The notes below the pieces were generated by a model, which did not search any database, was not told the DNA's origin, and was given only the letters and a program-made list of their open reading frames with translations. Shown here one piece after another: positions 1-6,111 of a DNA stretch of 8,090 nt (position 1 is the first letter of the stretch; each line of letters begins with the position of its first letter). Origin of the DNA: an uncultured Bacteroidales bacterium (GTDB lineage: Bacteria > Bacteroidota > Bacteroidia > Bacteroidales > Marinilabiliaceae); contig CALAVC010000049.1 in the NCBI GenBank assembly GCA_937892095.1, forward strand, positions 1 to 8,090. The letters run 5' to 3'. The position numbers and the translations under genes are program-made.

Positions 1-1
1 C

Positions 2-388
2 CTGACGGGGCGTGTGTTTTTTTCGACTAATTCTGTCCGACCATTCTTGGGCATTTTTGCAGGAGGAGAGTTGATTATGAACCAAGCAACCTTTGTCCCC
101 AAAGGAGAATATTTGAAATATACCGAGACGGACTACAAGAAAACAAATTTGTCGCCTCTGTTTGGTGTCATGGCTGGTGCGTATTTCAAGGTTGGCAAGC
201 GGACACTACTGAGCGTGCAGGGGCGTTTGGCTATAGTCCCTACGGTCAAGAGCGAAGTGCAATATGCCATTCCCGAAAATTATCCCTACGAGCGTTACTC
301 AATCCATCCAGTAGCTCACGAAAAACAAACAAACGTTAGCATAACGGTGGGTCTGCACGTCGGGCGCGACCGAAAGAATCAGCACTAA
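2..388 (+). CDS. Outer-membrane beta-barrel protein, C-terminal part (5' end outside window)
   Basis: The reading frame is open from base 2 and ends at TAA 386-388, so the gene begins upstream of the window. The GTG at 14 is only an in-frame Val codon and is not a credible start. About 129 residues are visible. They show alternating hydrophobic/polar stretches ending in aromatic or small residues, separated by polar loops: FLGIFAGGEL, FGVMAGAYFKVG, LLSVQGRLAIVP and a final VSITVGLHVG. This is how beta-hairpins of small Bacteroidetes outer-membrane barrels (porin-family or OmpA-like barrels) look. No plug, peptidoglycan-binding or Cys-rich domain is visible. The protein ends in a short charged tail (GRDRKNQH) and lacks the C-terminal Phe typical of many outer-membrane proteins. 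It lies 31 bases upstream of the radical SAM gene on the same strand with no terminator between them, so the two may be co-transcribed. The beta-barrel assignment rests on pattern only; the specific family is not recognised. Confidence 0.55.
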   Translation: MTGRVFFSTNSVRPFLGIFAGGELIMNQATFVPKGEYLKYTETDYKKTNLSPLFGVMAGAYFKVGKRTLLSVQGRLAIVPTVKSEVQYAIPENYPYERYSIHPVAHEKQTNVSITVGLHVGRDRKNQH

Positions 389-419
389 GCAACTACTATA
401 CATAAGAGAGCAAACAGAG

Positions 420-1217
420 ATGTCTACAATACTTTTTGAAAGTGGTGTTTTCGGGCCCGTCCATAGCCGCAGGCTTGGTCTGTCGCTTGGCATAAACTTG
501 TTGCCAGCCGATCGTAAAGTGTGTTCTTTCGACTGCCTCTATTGTGAGTGTGGGTTTACAAAGCATGGACTCTCGACTGGTAGCTCGCTCCCAACGCGCA
601 AAGACGTGAGAGATAAACTAAAAAGAGTCTTGTCGGACATGCAAAGTCGTAGTGAGCGACCAGACGTTATTACTTTTGCTGGCAATGGTGAGCCTACGCT
701 TCACCCCGACTTTCGTGGCATAGTGGACGATGTGGTCGAACTGCGAGATGTCTTTGCGCCGTTGGCTCGCATTGCCGTGTTGTCGAACGCCACAATGTTG
801 AAGCGCAATGATGTTGTCGAGGCTCTGTGCAAGGTCGATGAGGCTATACTTAAAATAGACTCAGGACTTGAAAAAACTGTGGCTATGCTCGACCGACCAC
901 AAGGCAATTATGTGCTTAGCGATGTCGTAGAACGCATAGGTGCTCTGCGCGAAAGGTTCGGGCAGAGACTTGTGGTGCAAACAATGTTTACAGAGTGGAC
1001 AGATGCTGAAGGACGTGTGCATAACAACACTTCGGAAGAAGACGTGCGTCCTTGGATAGATATTCTTTGCTACATACGTCCGCCACGAGTCATGATATAT
1101 ACTATCGACCGAGAGACGCCACTGAGTAATATGAAAAAAATTAGCTCCGAAGTTCTCGAAGCTATAGGCGAAAGGGTTCGTAGTGCGGTTGGTTGTCTGG
1201 TCGAAGTGGCGGGCTAA
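420..1217 (+). CDS. Radical SAM protein (COG0731-like Fe-S oxidoreductase), function unknown
   Basis: This is a 265-residue cytosolic protein with the radical SAM signature: Cys35-x3-Cys39-x2-Cys42, which should hold the [4Fe-4S] cluster that cleaves S-adenosylmethionine. A further Cys44 sits just after it. The motif FAGNGEPTLHP (residues 86-96) is the SAM-binding GE-type motif of the fold. N-terminal GPVHSRRLG (12-20) and C-terminal MIYTIDRETP (225-234) are, from memory, hallmarks of a widespread Bacteroidetes group related to COG0731. There are no extra C-terminal cysteine clusters, so it is not a SPASM-domain enzyme such as an anaerobic sulfatase maturase. The start is ATG 420, preceded by purine-rich AAGAGAG but no clear Shine-Dalgarno. 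It follows the barrel-protein gene by 31 bases. Its stop codon overlaps that of the convergent glycosyltransferase by 4 bases. The substrate is unknown. The family call is firm and the role is open. Confidence 0.88.
   Translation: MSTILFESGVFGPVHSRRLGLSLGINLLPADRKVCSFDCLYCECGFTKHGLSTGSSLPTRKDVRDKLKRVLSDMQSRSERPDVITFAGNGEPTLHPDFRGIVDDVVELRDVFAPLARIAVLSNATMLKRNDVVEALCKVDEAILKIDSGLEKTVAMLDRPQGNYVLSDVVERIGALRERFGQRLVVQTMFTEWTDAEGRVHNNTSEEDVRPWIDILCYIRPPRVMIYTIDRETPLSNMKKISSEVLEAIGERVRSAVGCLVEVAG
1134..1163 (-). terminator. Probable intrinsic terminator of the carA-to-glycosyltransferase unit, inside the opposing radical SAM gene
   Basis: Read on the minus strand, AGCTTCGA (1163-1156) can pair with TCGGAGCT (1150-1143) across a 5-base loop, giving an 8-bp stem with one G.U wobble. 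Two A residues and then seven T residues (1140-1134) follow at once, as in a Rho-independent terminator. It lies about 50 bases past the glycosyltransferase stop codon. On the plus strand the same stem has a C.A mismatch and the A-run lies on the 5' side, so it should work in one direction only. The run comes from Lys-Lys codons of the radical SAM gene, so chance formation is possible. The call is by eye, with no folding energy computed. Confidence 0.5.
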
Positions 1218-2368
1218 GCAAAAGATTCATAGAACTCTGCTAATTTGCTGTCTATAAAACTCTTAAATTCTTTTTTGAATCGTTCTTCGGAAAATTGTAG
1301 AGCATGTTGGCGACAATTTTCAGGAGTGAAAGTGTCGTTGGCACCACGAGCTTCAAATTGTAGGACGGCATCTTTAATGGCATCGGGAGTTTGCTCGTAG
1401 AAGAAAAGTCCCGTTTCACCATCGGCTACAGTCTCGAGCGCACCACCATAGCCGTAGGCAATTACGGGTGTGCCACAGGATTGTGCTTCGACTGGGACAA
1501 TGCCAAAATCTTCTTCGGCTGCAAAAACAAAGGCTTTTGCGCGTTGCATGTAAGATATTAGTTCGTCGGTTGGGGCATAGCCTACAAAGTGGATGTTGGG
1601 CTTGGCGAGCTTCTTGATGTTTTTTTCTTCTGGTCCCGAACCAATGACTATTAGTTGCTTGTCGGGCATGTTGGCAAAGGCTTCAACGATGGTGCTAATT
1701 TTTTTATATGGCACCATGCGCGATGCTGTAATGTAGAAGTCCTCGCGTTTGCCATTTGTGGCAGGCACAAACCGTTCAATATTGACAGGCGGATAGATGA
1801 CGTCGGATTGCCGACCATACACTTTATTTATGCGTCGAGATATGTAGTTCGAATTGGCCACGAAGTGGTCGACGCGTTTGGAGGATATGACGTCCCAGAT
1901 TCGGAACTTGTGTAGCACGCGACGGACATAAAGACTTATGGGACTCCAGCGCGAGGTTAGGTGTTTTTCGCGCATATATTGCCAAGTCAGGTCCCACACG
2001 TAGCGTGCAGGCGTGTGGCAATAGCATATATGCAACTGGTTGGAGTTGGTCAGTACACCTTTGGCTACTGAGCTAGACGAAGATATTATGAGGTCGTAGC
2101 TCGAAAGGTCGAAGCCTTCGATGGCCAGTGGGAATAGCTGTAGGTAGTTGCGGTATTTGGTGCGCCCGAAAGGTAGGCGACATATAAAGCTTTCGACAAC
2201 GCTACTTACGCCAATTTTTTTCTTGGCGTCTTGGGTGGCAACGAGCGAAAAAAGTTGCGCGTCGGGGTAGAGTGACAAGATGGCTTTAAGCACTTTTTCG
2301 GCTCCACCCATGTCGACGAGCCAATCTTGCACCACTGCAACTTTTAGTTTTTTGTTTTTACTTTTCAT
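1214..2368 (-). CDS. GT4 family glycosyltransferase, WbaZ-like (probable mannosyltransferase)
   Basis: This 384-residue cytosolic or membrane-associated GT-B fold enzyme should move a sugar from a nucleotide donor to a lipid-linked or polysaccharide acceptor. The N-terminal acceptor domain starts VAVVQDWLVDMGGAEKVL (11-28) with the Gly-rich loop at 21-22, and carries CYCHTPARYVWDL (115-127), which I associate with the WbaZ mannosyltransferase subgroup. The C-terminal donor domain has SRMVPYKK (216-223; likely phosphate-binding Arg217 and Lys222), VIGSGPE (241-247), and the E-x7-E motif at Glu286 and Glu294 in EEDFGIVPVE, followed by SCGTPVIAYGYGG. The length is normal for GT4. A TTG four codons upstream (2380) is in frame, but ATG 2368 is the better start. 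It is last in the minus-strand unit, 27 bases after the hydrolase gene. Mannose from GDP-mannose is the likely donor by subgroup analogy only. Confidence 0.88.
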   Translation of the reverse strand: MKSKNKKLKVAVVQDWLVDMGGAEKVLKAILSLYPDAQLFSLVATQDAKKKIGVSSVVESFICRLPFGRTKYRNYLQLFPLAIEGFDLSSYDLIISSSSSVAKGVLTNSNQLHICYCHTPARYVWDLTWQYMREKHLTSRWSPISLYVRRVLHKFRIWDVISSKRVDHFVANSNYISRRINKVYGRQSDVIYPPVNIERFVPATNGKREDFYITASRMVPYKKISTIVEAFANMPDKQLIVIGSGPEEKNIKKLAKPNIHFVGYAPTDELISYMQRAKAFVFAAEEDFGIVPVEAQSCGTPVIAYGYGGALETVADGETGLFFYEQTPDAIKDAVLQFEARGANDTFTPENCRQHALQFSEERFKKEFKSFIDSKLAEFYESFA

Positions 2369-2395
2369 CAGCAGACGCAAAAATAAGTAAAATAC

Positions 2396-4297
2396 TTACA
2401 ATAACTTACCCTTTGTCTCTACAAACACTATTCCATTGCTTATGTGAAGATTGCGTTTGTCGAGTTGTTGGTTATCCCCGAGGTAGTTTGTTATGTTCGT
2501 TATCTTTTTTCGTCGTCTTCGGCTTAGGCGCACATTGTTGTCGGCAAGTGTGGTCCAATAGGCAGTTACAAATGTTCCGTCGGGGCGTTGCCAATCGGAG
2601 CTATAGATGTCGTTATCTTTGTCGTAGTAGAGCTTTGGGCGCGAGCTTCCTTGTGGCAACATCTTGATGGTGTGTCGATAGGCCACAAGAGCTTGCTTTG
2701 GTGTGTGGTCTTTGTGTGTTATGCCGAAGTGGTGTTCGAGGTATAGTGGGTTGTGTTCGTAGGCTCGTAGGTTGTAGATGAAGACTTTGCTTGCGCCAAG
2801 TGCGAAGAACGTGACGAAGGTGCGCGGTAGCCACTTGGCTTGCGCTGTTTCGCAGACGTTGTGGTCGTAGTCTGTATTGGTGTGGAAAATTATTTTTCCA
2901 CGCAGGTCGCTATTTAGATGATATATTCCCGTAACTGCAGCCGTGTGGGTTTGGTCGCCAGCTTCGACAATGCGCTCGAGGCGGTCGGCACCTTGCAGAT
3001 TGCCTTCGAAAAGATAGCGTGTGGAGCCTTTGCCATTGACTTTCCAATCGTAGTTTACGTTGCTATATTGTGGCGACGTGCGAATGTTGGTTGGGTCGGC
3101 TGGCAGACCTGTTTGAGCAAATTGTGGTTGCCAATGGTTGATGGATTGCATGTGTAGCAGTCGGCAGCCGTCTTGCGTCGGATTGTGATTTTTATGGTCT
3201 TTTTGTCGGTCGTAGAAGAGTGGTATGCCGTATTGGAAAACTATTATCCCGCCACGACGTGCATAGTCGACAAGCGAGTTGATGTGGTCGAAAGGGAATG
3301 CTTCGTCTTTTGAGGGGATGAGGATAGGTACGTTTTCAACGCTTATGTTTCTTAGTTCATCGAGAGATAAAAATTGCAGTTGATAGCCTGCTTCGCGCAG
3401 ATATTCGGCATGCCTTTCGGAGCAACCATATTGGTCGTATTGCGTGTCGGACACAATGCCGATGGTTGTTCTTTTGCCGTGCCCCATATTGCTTAGGATT
3501 GCTGGTAGCAGATTTGCAAAAAACTGAGTGCGGGAAGATTTGGGGCGTGCTGTATGACTACCCGTCTCTGTCAGCCAAAGTTCTTTGTTTTGACCAGTTG
3601 AATCTAACTTTTGCGCCAATTGCTGGTGCTTGCCGATTGAAAATTCTGGTCCGTTGGGGTAGTTGTAGTTGTGAATGTTGTTGATGTCGAAATATTCGGC
3701 TAATCTTTGTTGGCTGAGTATGTCGAAGAGATGTGTGGTGGGGCTACCCACGCCCGATGTGGTGAGCCTTAGTCCGCGAGAGTGTACAATCTGAGCTATT
3801 TGTGGGACTATGGAGGCGTATTTTTCTAATATTTCATCTCCATTGCTTTTGATATAGTCCACTTCGTTTATGAGTTCCCACGTTTTGCATTCGTGGAAAG
3901 AGTCTAAGGCTTGTTCTACGTAGCGAGCATAGTTGTCTATGTCTTCCCATGCGTACTTGCCATTGGCTGTTCGGTCGAGAATTGGCAAGAGGCTTATGCC
4001 GTGGGTTGCAAGGTCTTTTTTTGTTTGCTCGTAGTTGCTGTGTCCGCTATATAGGTCGCGTTCGAAGATGTCTGAGCGGACAAAAGTTATGCCAAGGTCT
4101 TTGCATATCTGCAAGTCTCCTTGGCGATAAGTGTCTTCGTAGTGTTCTGTAATGTGTTCGCAAATGCCGTAGCACTCACTTAGCGTGTCGGCGCATGCGT
4201 AGACTGGTAAAATCTGCTCTTGCGCAAAGGCGCTCGTTGCTATTGCCGACAAACACACCATCGACAACCTTCTGAGTCGGCTGAGTGCTTGGCGCAT
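2396..4297 (-). CDS. Secreted clan GH-A-like glycoside hydrolase with GATase-like domain insertion
   Basis: A 633-residue exported protein. Residues 1-25 form a Sec signal peptide (Arg-rich n-region, hydrophobic core, cut after AFA before Gln26), and there is no lipobox Cys. A TIM-barrel begins near residue 33. WELINEVD (140-147) supplies the Asn144-Glu145 acid/base pair, and LWLTETGS (240-247) supplies Glu244 as the likely nucleophile, the arrangement of clan GH-A (GH5/GH39/GH42-type). About residues 277-470 look like a Rossmann or glutamine-amidotransferase-like segment (TIGIVSDTQYD, VPILIPSKDEAF, YARRGGIIVFQYG). The barrel then seems to resume: ALGASKVFIYNLR (499-511), HHFGITHKDHTPKQALVAYR (522-541). 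Residues 555-633 resemble the small C-terminal beta-domain of GH39-like enzymes, with an odd RRRRKK run (593-598). The start is ATG 4297, whose A is the last base of the preceding stop (TAATG); the GTG at 4303 is less likely. The exact GH family and substrate are not identified. Confidence 0.75.
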   Translation of the reverse strand: MRQALSRLRRLSMVCLSAIATSAFAQEQILPVYACADTLSECYGICEHITEHYEDTYRQGDLQICKDLGITFVRSDIFERDLYSGHSNYEQTKKDLATHGISLLPILDRTANGKYAWEDIDNYARYVEQALDSFHECKTWELINEVDYIKSNGDEILEKYASIVPQIAQIVHSRGLRLTTSGVGSPTTHLFDILSQQRLAEYFDINNIHNYNYPNGPEFSIGKHQQLAQKLDSTGQNKELWLTETGSHTARPKSSRTQFFANLLPAILSNMGHGKRTTIGIVSDTQYDQYGCSERHAEYLREAGYQLQFLSLDELRNISVENVPILIPSKDEAFPFDHINSLVDYARRGGIIVFQYGIPLFYDRQKDHKNHNPTQDGCRLLHMQSINHWQPQFAQTGLPADPTNIRTSPQYSNVNYDWKVNGKGSTRYLFEGNLQGADRLERIVEAGDQTHTAAVTGIYHLNSDLRGKIIFHTNTDYDHNVCETAQAKWLPRTFVTFFALGASKVFIYNLRAYEHNPLYLEHHFGITHKDHTPKQALVAYRHTIKMLPQGSSRPKLYYDKDNDIYSSDWQRPDGTFVTAYWTTLADNNVRLSRRRRKKITNITNYLGDNQQLDKRNLHISNGIVFVETKGKLL

Positions 4298-4299
4298 TA
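4295..4299 (-). promoter_or_regulatory. TAATG stop/start overlap (translational coupling)
   Basis: On the minus strand the TAA of the small membrane protein (4299-4297) and the ATG of the hydrolase (4297-4295) share one A. No separate ribosome-binding sequence is visible, so ribosomes finishing the first gene probably restart on the second. This supports ATG 4297 over the upstream GTG and ties expression of the two proteins together. Confidence 0.65.
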
Positions 4300-4788
4300 C
4301 CACTGTGGACGATTTATTATGGCATCGTATATGACGGCTTTGCGAGCGTCGGCAATGGTGAACGTGGGTTGTGCTGTTGTCGTATCGGCAACTACAATTG
4401 GTTTGTCGACAGACACCCTTTGCCCCTCTTGCTGCGAAACTTTGTTGCCCATCATTGTTTCTTGAACTGGGCGTTTGGTGTTCTGCCGTTTTGCCTTGGT
4501 GGCATTGGGCTTTGCATTGGGTGCTACGCTTTGCGCTTTGTGCTGATGAGCGACACTTGAACTCTTTTGCATACGTTGCAAACTCTTCAATATGTCTTCA
4601 ACCGACGTTGCTTGTGTGCTTTGCATTGTCGGCTGTGCGTCTTGCATACCACTCCATTGATGGCGCATTTCTGACTCAACAGTGGGTGCGGTATGCTCGC
4701 TTGCTTGCTCAGCTTGTTTTTTGCTTTTCTTTATCTCTTTGTATATCGACGCTCCTATTATGATTAGGAATAGTATGGTTTTGAACAT
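4297..4788 (-). CDS. Small single-pass membrane protein with long polar linker and conserved-looking C-terminal motif
   Basis: A 163-residue protein of unknown function. Residues 2-16 (FKTILFLIIIGASIY) form one short N-terminal membrane helix, followed by the basic stretch KEIKKSKK. By the positive-inside rule the tail should lie in the cytoplasm. Residues about 25-140 are rich in Gln, Ser, Thr, Ala and Lys, contain no Cys, and are probably mostly disordered; a short helix may form at VEDILKSLQRMQK. The C-terminus, FTIADARKAVIYDAIINRPQW, is different: ordered, amphipathic and ending in an aromatic residue. I recall short Bacteroidetes proteins that combine an N-terminal helix with a similar '(F)D.R.AVIY.EIL.RP' ending, so this may be a docking motif. 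It sits 61 bases after carA and overlaps the hydrolase start by one base. The start ATG 4788 follows an A-rich leader. It is real by position and composition; its role is unknown. Confidence 0.7.
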   Translation of the reverse strand: MFKTILFLIIIGASIYKEIKKSKKQAEQASEHTAPTVESEMRHQWSGMQDAQPTMQSTQATSVEDILKSLQRMQKSSSVAHQHKAQSVAPNAKPNATKAKRQNTKRPVQETMMGNKVSQQEGQRVSVDKPIVVADTTTAQPTFTIADARKAVIYDAIINRPQW

Positions 4789-4802
4789 ATTCGTTTTTTT
4801 TT
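4789..4802 (-). promoter_or_regulatory. A-tract translation-initiation region
   Basis: The minus strand reads nine A residues (4802-4794), then CGAAT, then the ATG of the small membrane protein. There is no Shine-Dalgarno. Bacteroidetes initiation regions are known to favour A-rich sequence just upstream of the start codon, and this tract lies 6 to 14 bases before it. The tract is long enough to be prone to slippage. Confidence 0.45.
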
Positions 4803-4849
4803 AGGGTTGTGGATAGAAGAGATAAGCAGTGGGTGCTCTTTTCGACGCT

Positions 4850-5941
4850 CTACTTCTTGCTGTCGGCTATGCTTTGCACGAAAGTGTCGAAAAACTTTTC
4901 TGTGTCGGTTGGTCCAGAACTTGCTTCGGGGTGGAACTGCGTCGAGAAGTAGGGCAACGACTTGTGGCGGATGCCTTCGTTGGTGCCATCGTTGATGTTG
5001 ACAAAGCTGGGTTCCCAGTCGGGACCGAGAGTGGTTGTGTCGAGTGCGAAGCCGTGGTTCTGACTTGTGATGTAGCAATGGTTAGTGCCACATTCGCGTA
5101 CGGGGTGGTTGTGAGCACGGTGACCATAGGGCAGCTTGTAGGTCTTGCAACCTGCGGCTATGCCAAGAAGTTGATTGCCAAGGCAGATGCCAAAGATTGG
5201 CTTGCCTATTTTTATTGCTTTGCGAATGTTCTCTATTGTGGCTTGGCACATTTGTGGGTCGCCCGGTCCATTGGAGAGCATTAGTCCGTCGTATTCGATT
5301 TGCGTAAAGTCGTAGTCCCAAGGCACACGGATTACTGTTGTGTCGCGACGTAGTAGGCAACGAATGATGTTGTACTTGGCGCCAGTGTCGACCATTACTA
5401 TGCGATATTTGCCGTTGCCATAGGTTATGACTTCGCGAGTGGAGACTTGCGCTACGAGGTTGTCTTTATTGGGGTCGTGCAACTCGACGTTTTGCCCTTC
5501 GAAGACAATCTTGCCAAGCATGGCACCTTTTTCGCGAATCTTCTGAGTGAGGGCGCGTGTGTCGATGCCTTCTATGGCAGGGACGTTATATTCTTTGAGC
5601 CAATCGGACAGACTTTTTTGTGAGTTCCAGTGGCTGTTTTCGTGCGAATATTCCGATACTATTATGCCAGTGGTGTGTATGCGTTCCGACTCGAAGAACT
5701 TTGGCAGCCCAGTGGCAGGGTCGATGGTGTCGTAAGGTACGCCATAGTTGCCGATGAGTGGGTAGGTAAAGACGAGTATTTGCCCAGCATACGAAGGGTC
5801 GGTAAGGCTTTCGGGGTAGCCCGACATGGCTGTGTTGAAAACTACTTCACCGGCTGCTGCTGTGTTGCTGCCGAATGAGTATCCTTCGAATGTGGTGCCG
5901 TCTTCGAGGACGAGCTTTGCTTTCTGACGTGTTGCAGTCAT
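4850..5941 (-). CDS. carA: Carbamoyl-phosphate synthase small (glutamine-hydrolysing) subunit
   Basis: CarA hydrolyses glutamine and passes ammonia to CarB, which makes carbamoyl phosphate for pyrimidine and arginine synthesis in the cytosol. The 363 residues match the family length (about 355-385). The N-terminal CPSase domain has LVLEDGTTFEG (10-20), GEVVFNTAMSGYPESLTDPSY (31-51) and EGIDTRALTQKIREKGAM (124-141). The C-terminal class I amidotransferase domain has LSNGPGDP (222-229), the nucleophile elbow GICLGNQLLG with Cys253, ITSQNHGFAL (291-300), and the triad residues His337 and Glu339 in FHPEAS. All catalytic residues are present. The start ATG 5941 gives the expected N-terminus. It is the first gene of the minus-strand unit. 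carB, often adjacent in Bacteroidetes, is not next to it here; a small membrane protein and a hydrolase follow instead. A promoter candidate lies 40-70 bases upstream. Confidence 0.97.
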   Translation of the reverse strand: MTATRQKAKLVLEDGTTFEGYSFGSNTAAAGEVVFNTAMSGYPESLTDPSYAGQILVFTYPLIGNYGVPYDTIDPATGLPKFFESERIHTTGIIVSEYSHENSHWNSQKSLSDWLKEYNVPAIEGIDTRALTQKIREKGAMLGKIVFEGQNVELHDPNKDNLVAQVSTREVITYGNGKYRIVMVDTGAKYNIIRCLLRRDTTVIRVPWDYDFTQIEYDGLMLSNGPGDPQMCQATIENIRKAIKIGKPIFGICLGNQLLGIAAGCKTYKLPYGHRAHNHPVRECGTNHCYITSQNHGFALDTTTLGPDWEPSFVNINDGTNEGIRHKSLPYFSTQFHPEASSGPTDTEKFFDTFVQSIADSKK

Positions 5942-5959
5942 TTGTTATTCGCGCTTAGT

Positions 5960-5977
5960 CGTTTAAATGTACGTTTA
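5960..5977. repeat. Short direct repeat CGTTTA, 12-base spacing, in the carA leader
   Basis: CGTTTA occurs at 5960-5965 and again at 5972-5977. The 12-base period lies between the predicted carA promoter and the carA start codon. Two copies of six bases in AT-rich sequence can easily arise by chance, so a role as an operator is only a guess. Confidence 0.2.
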
Positions 5978-5981
5978 GTGG

Positions 5982-6009
5982 CAAAGTTATAAAAAAGTTG
6001 TTATTCAAA
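5982..6009 (-). promoter_or_regulatory. Bacteroides-type promoter candidate for carA
   Basis: The minus strand reads TAACTTTG (5989-5982), an exact match to the -7 consensus TAnnTTTG. TTTG (6009-6006), matching the -33 element, lies 16 bases upstream of it. That spacing is a few bases shorter than the roughly 19-20 usually seen. A transcript from here would have a leader of about 35 bases before ATG 5941, with no obvious attenuator or riboswitch in it. Confidence 0.5.
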
Positions 6010-6077
6010 GTCCTCTGTCAACTTATAATCATCAACCGACATTGGATTGCCTTCTGTCAGAATGAAACCATTTTAGT

Positions 6078-6085
6078 TATCTTTG
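6078..6085 (+). promoter_or_regulatory. Bacteroides-type -7 element for the sulfatase
   Basis: TATCTTTG matches the TAnnTTTG -7 consensus, and the sulfatase ATG lies 27 bases downstream, giving a short leader of about 20 bases. The -33 position has no good TTTG, so the promoter may be weak or need an activator. A second match, TATTTTTG at 6098-6105, is closer to the start and would give an almost leaderless mRNA. Confidence 0.4.
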
Positions 6086-6111
6086 CTAACACACGTATAT
6101 TTTTGTAAGCG

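Noticed and set aside
14..16. GTG as start of the first gene
   Set aside because: The frame is open to the window edge upstream and the residues after it read as mid-barrel sequence with no signal peptide.
420..1217. Radical SAM protein as the maturase (anSME) of the Ser-type sulfatase in the same window
   Set aside because: It is too short and lacks the C-terminal SPASM cysteine clusters that anSME enzymes carry.
1217..1249. AGCAAA...TTTGCT inverted repeat as a terminator for the radical SAM gene
   Set aside because: It is a 6-bp stem with a loop of about 20 bases and no T-tract after it.
2369..2380. TTG start for the glycosyltransferase (four codons longer), and TATTTTTG at 2385-2378 as its own promoter
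   Set aside because: ATG 2368 gives a normal GT4 N-terminus. The -7-like element has no -33 partner and would give an almost leaderless message within a closely packed unit.
4810..4850. Hairpin-like inverted repeat between carA and the small membrane gene, near a poly-T/poly-A run
   Set aside because: The stem is interrupted by a bulge and a mismatch, and on the minus strand it is followed by A residues rather than T. It cannot be an intrinsic terminator for carA. On the plus strand the T-run comes before the hairpin.
4829..5284. Plus-strand open frame of 151 codons over carA
   Set aside because: It is a shadow of carA, which has every catalytic residue in its own frame; the antisense product is Cys/Val-rich without recognisable features.
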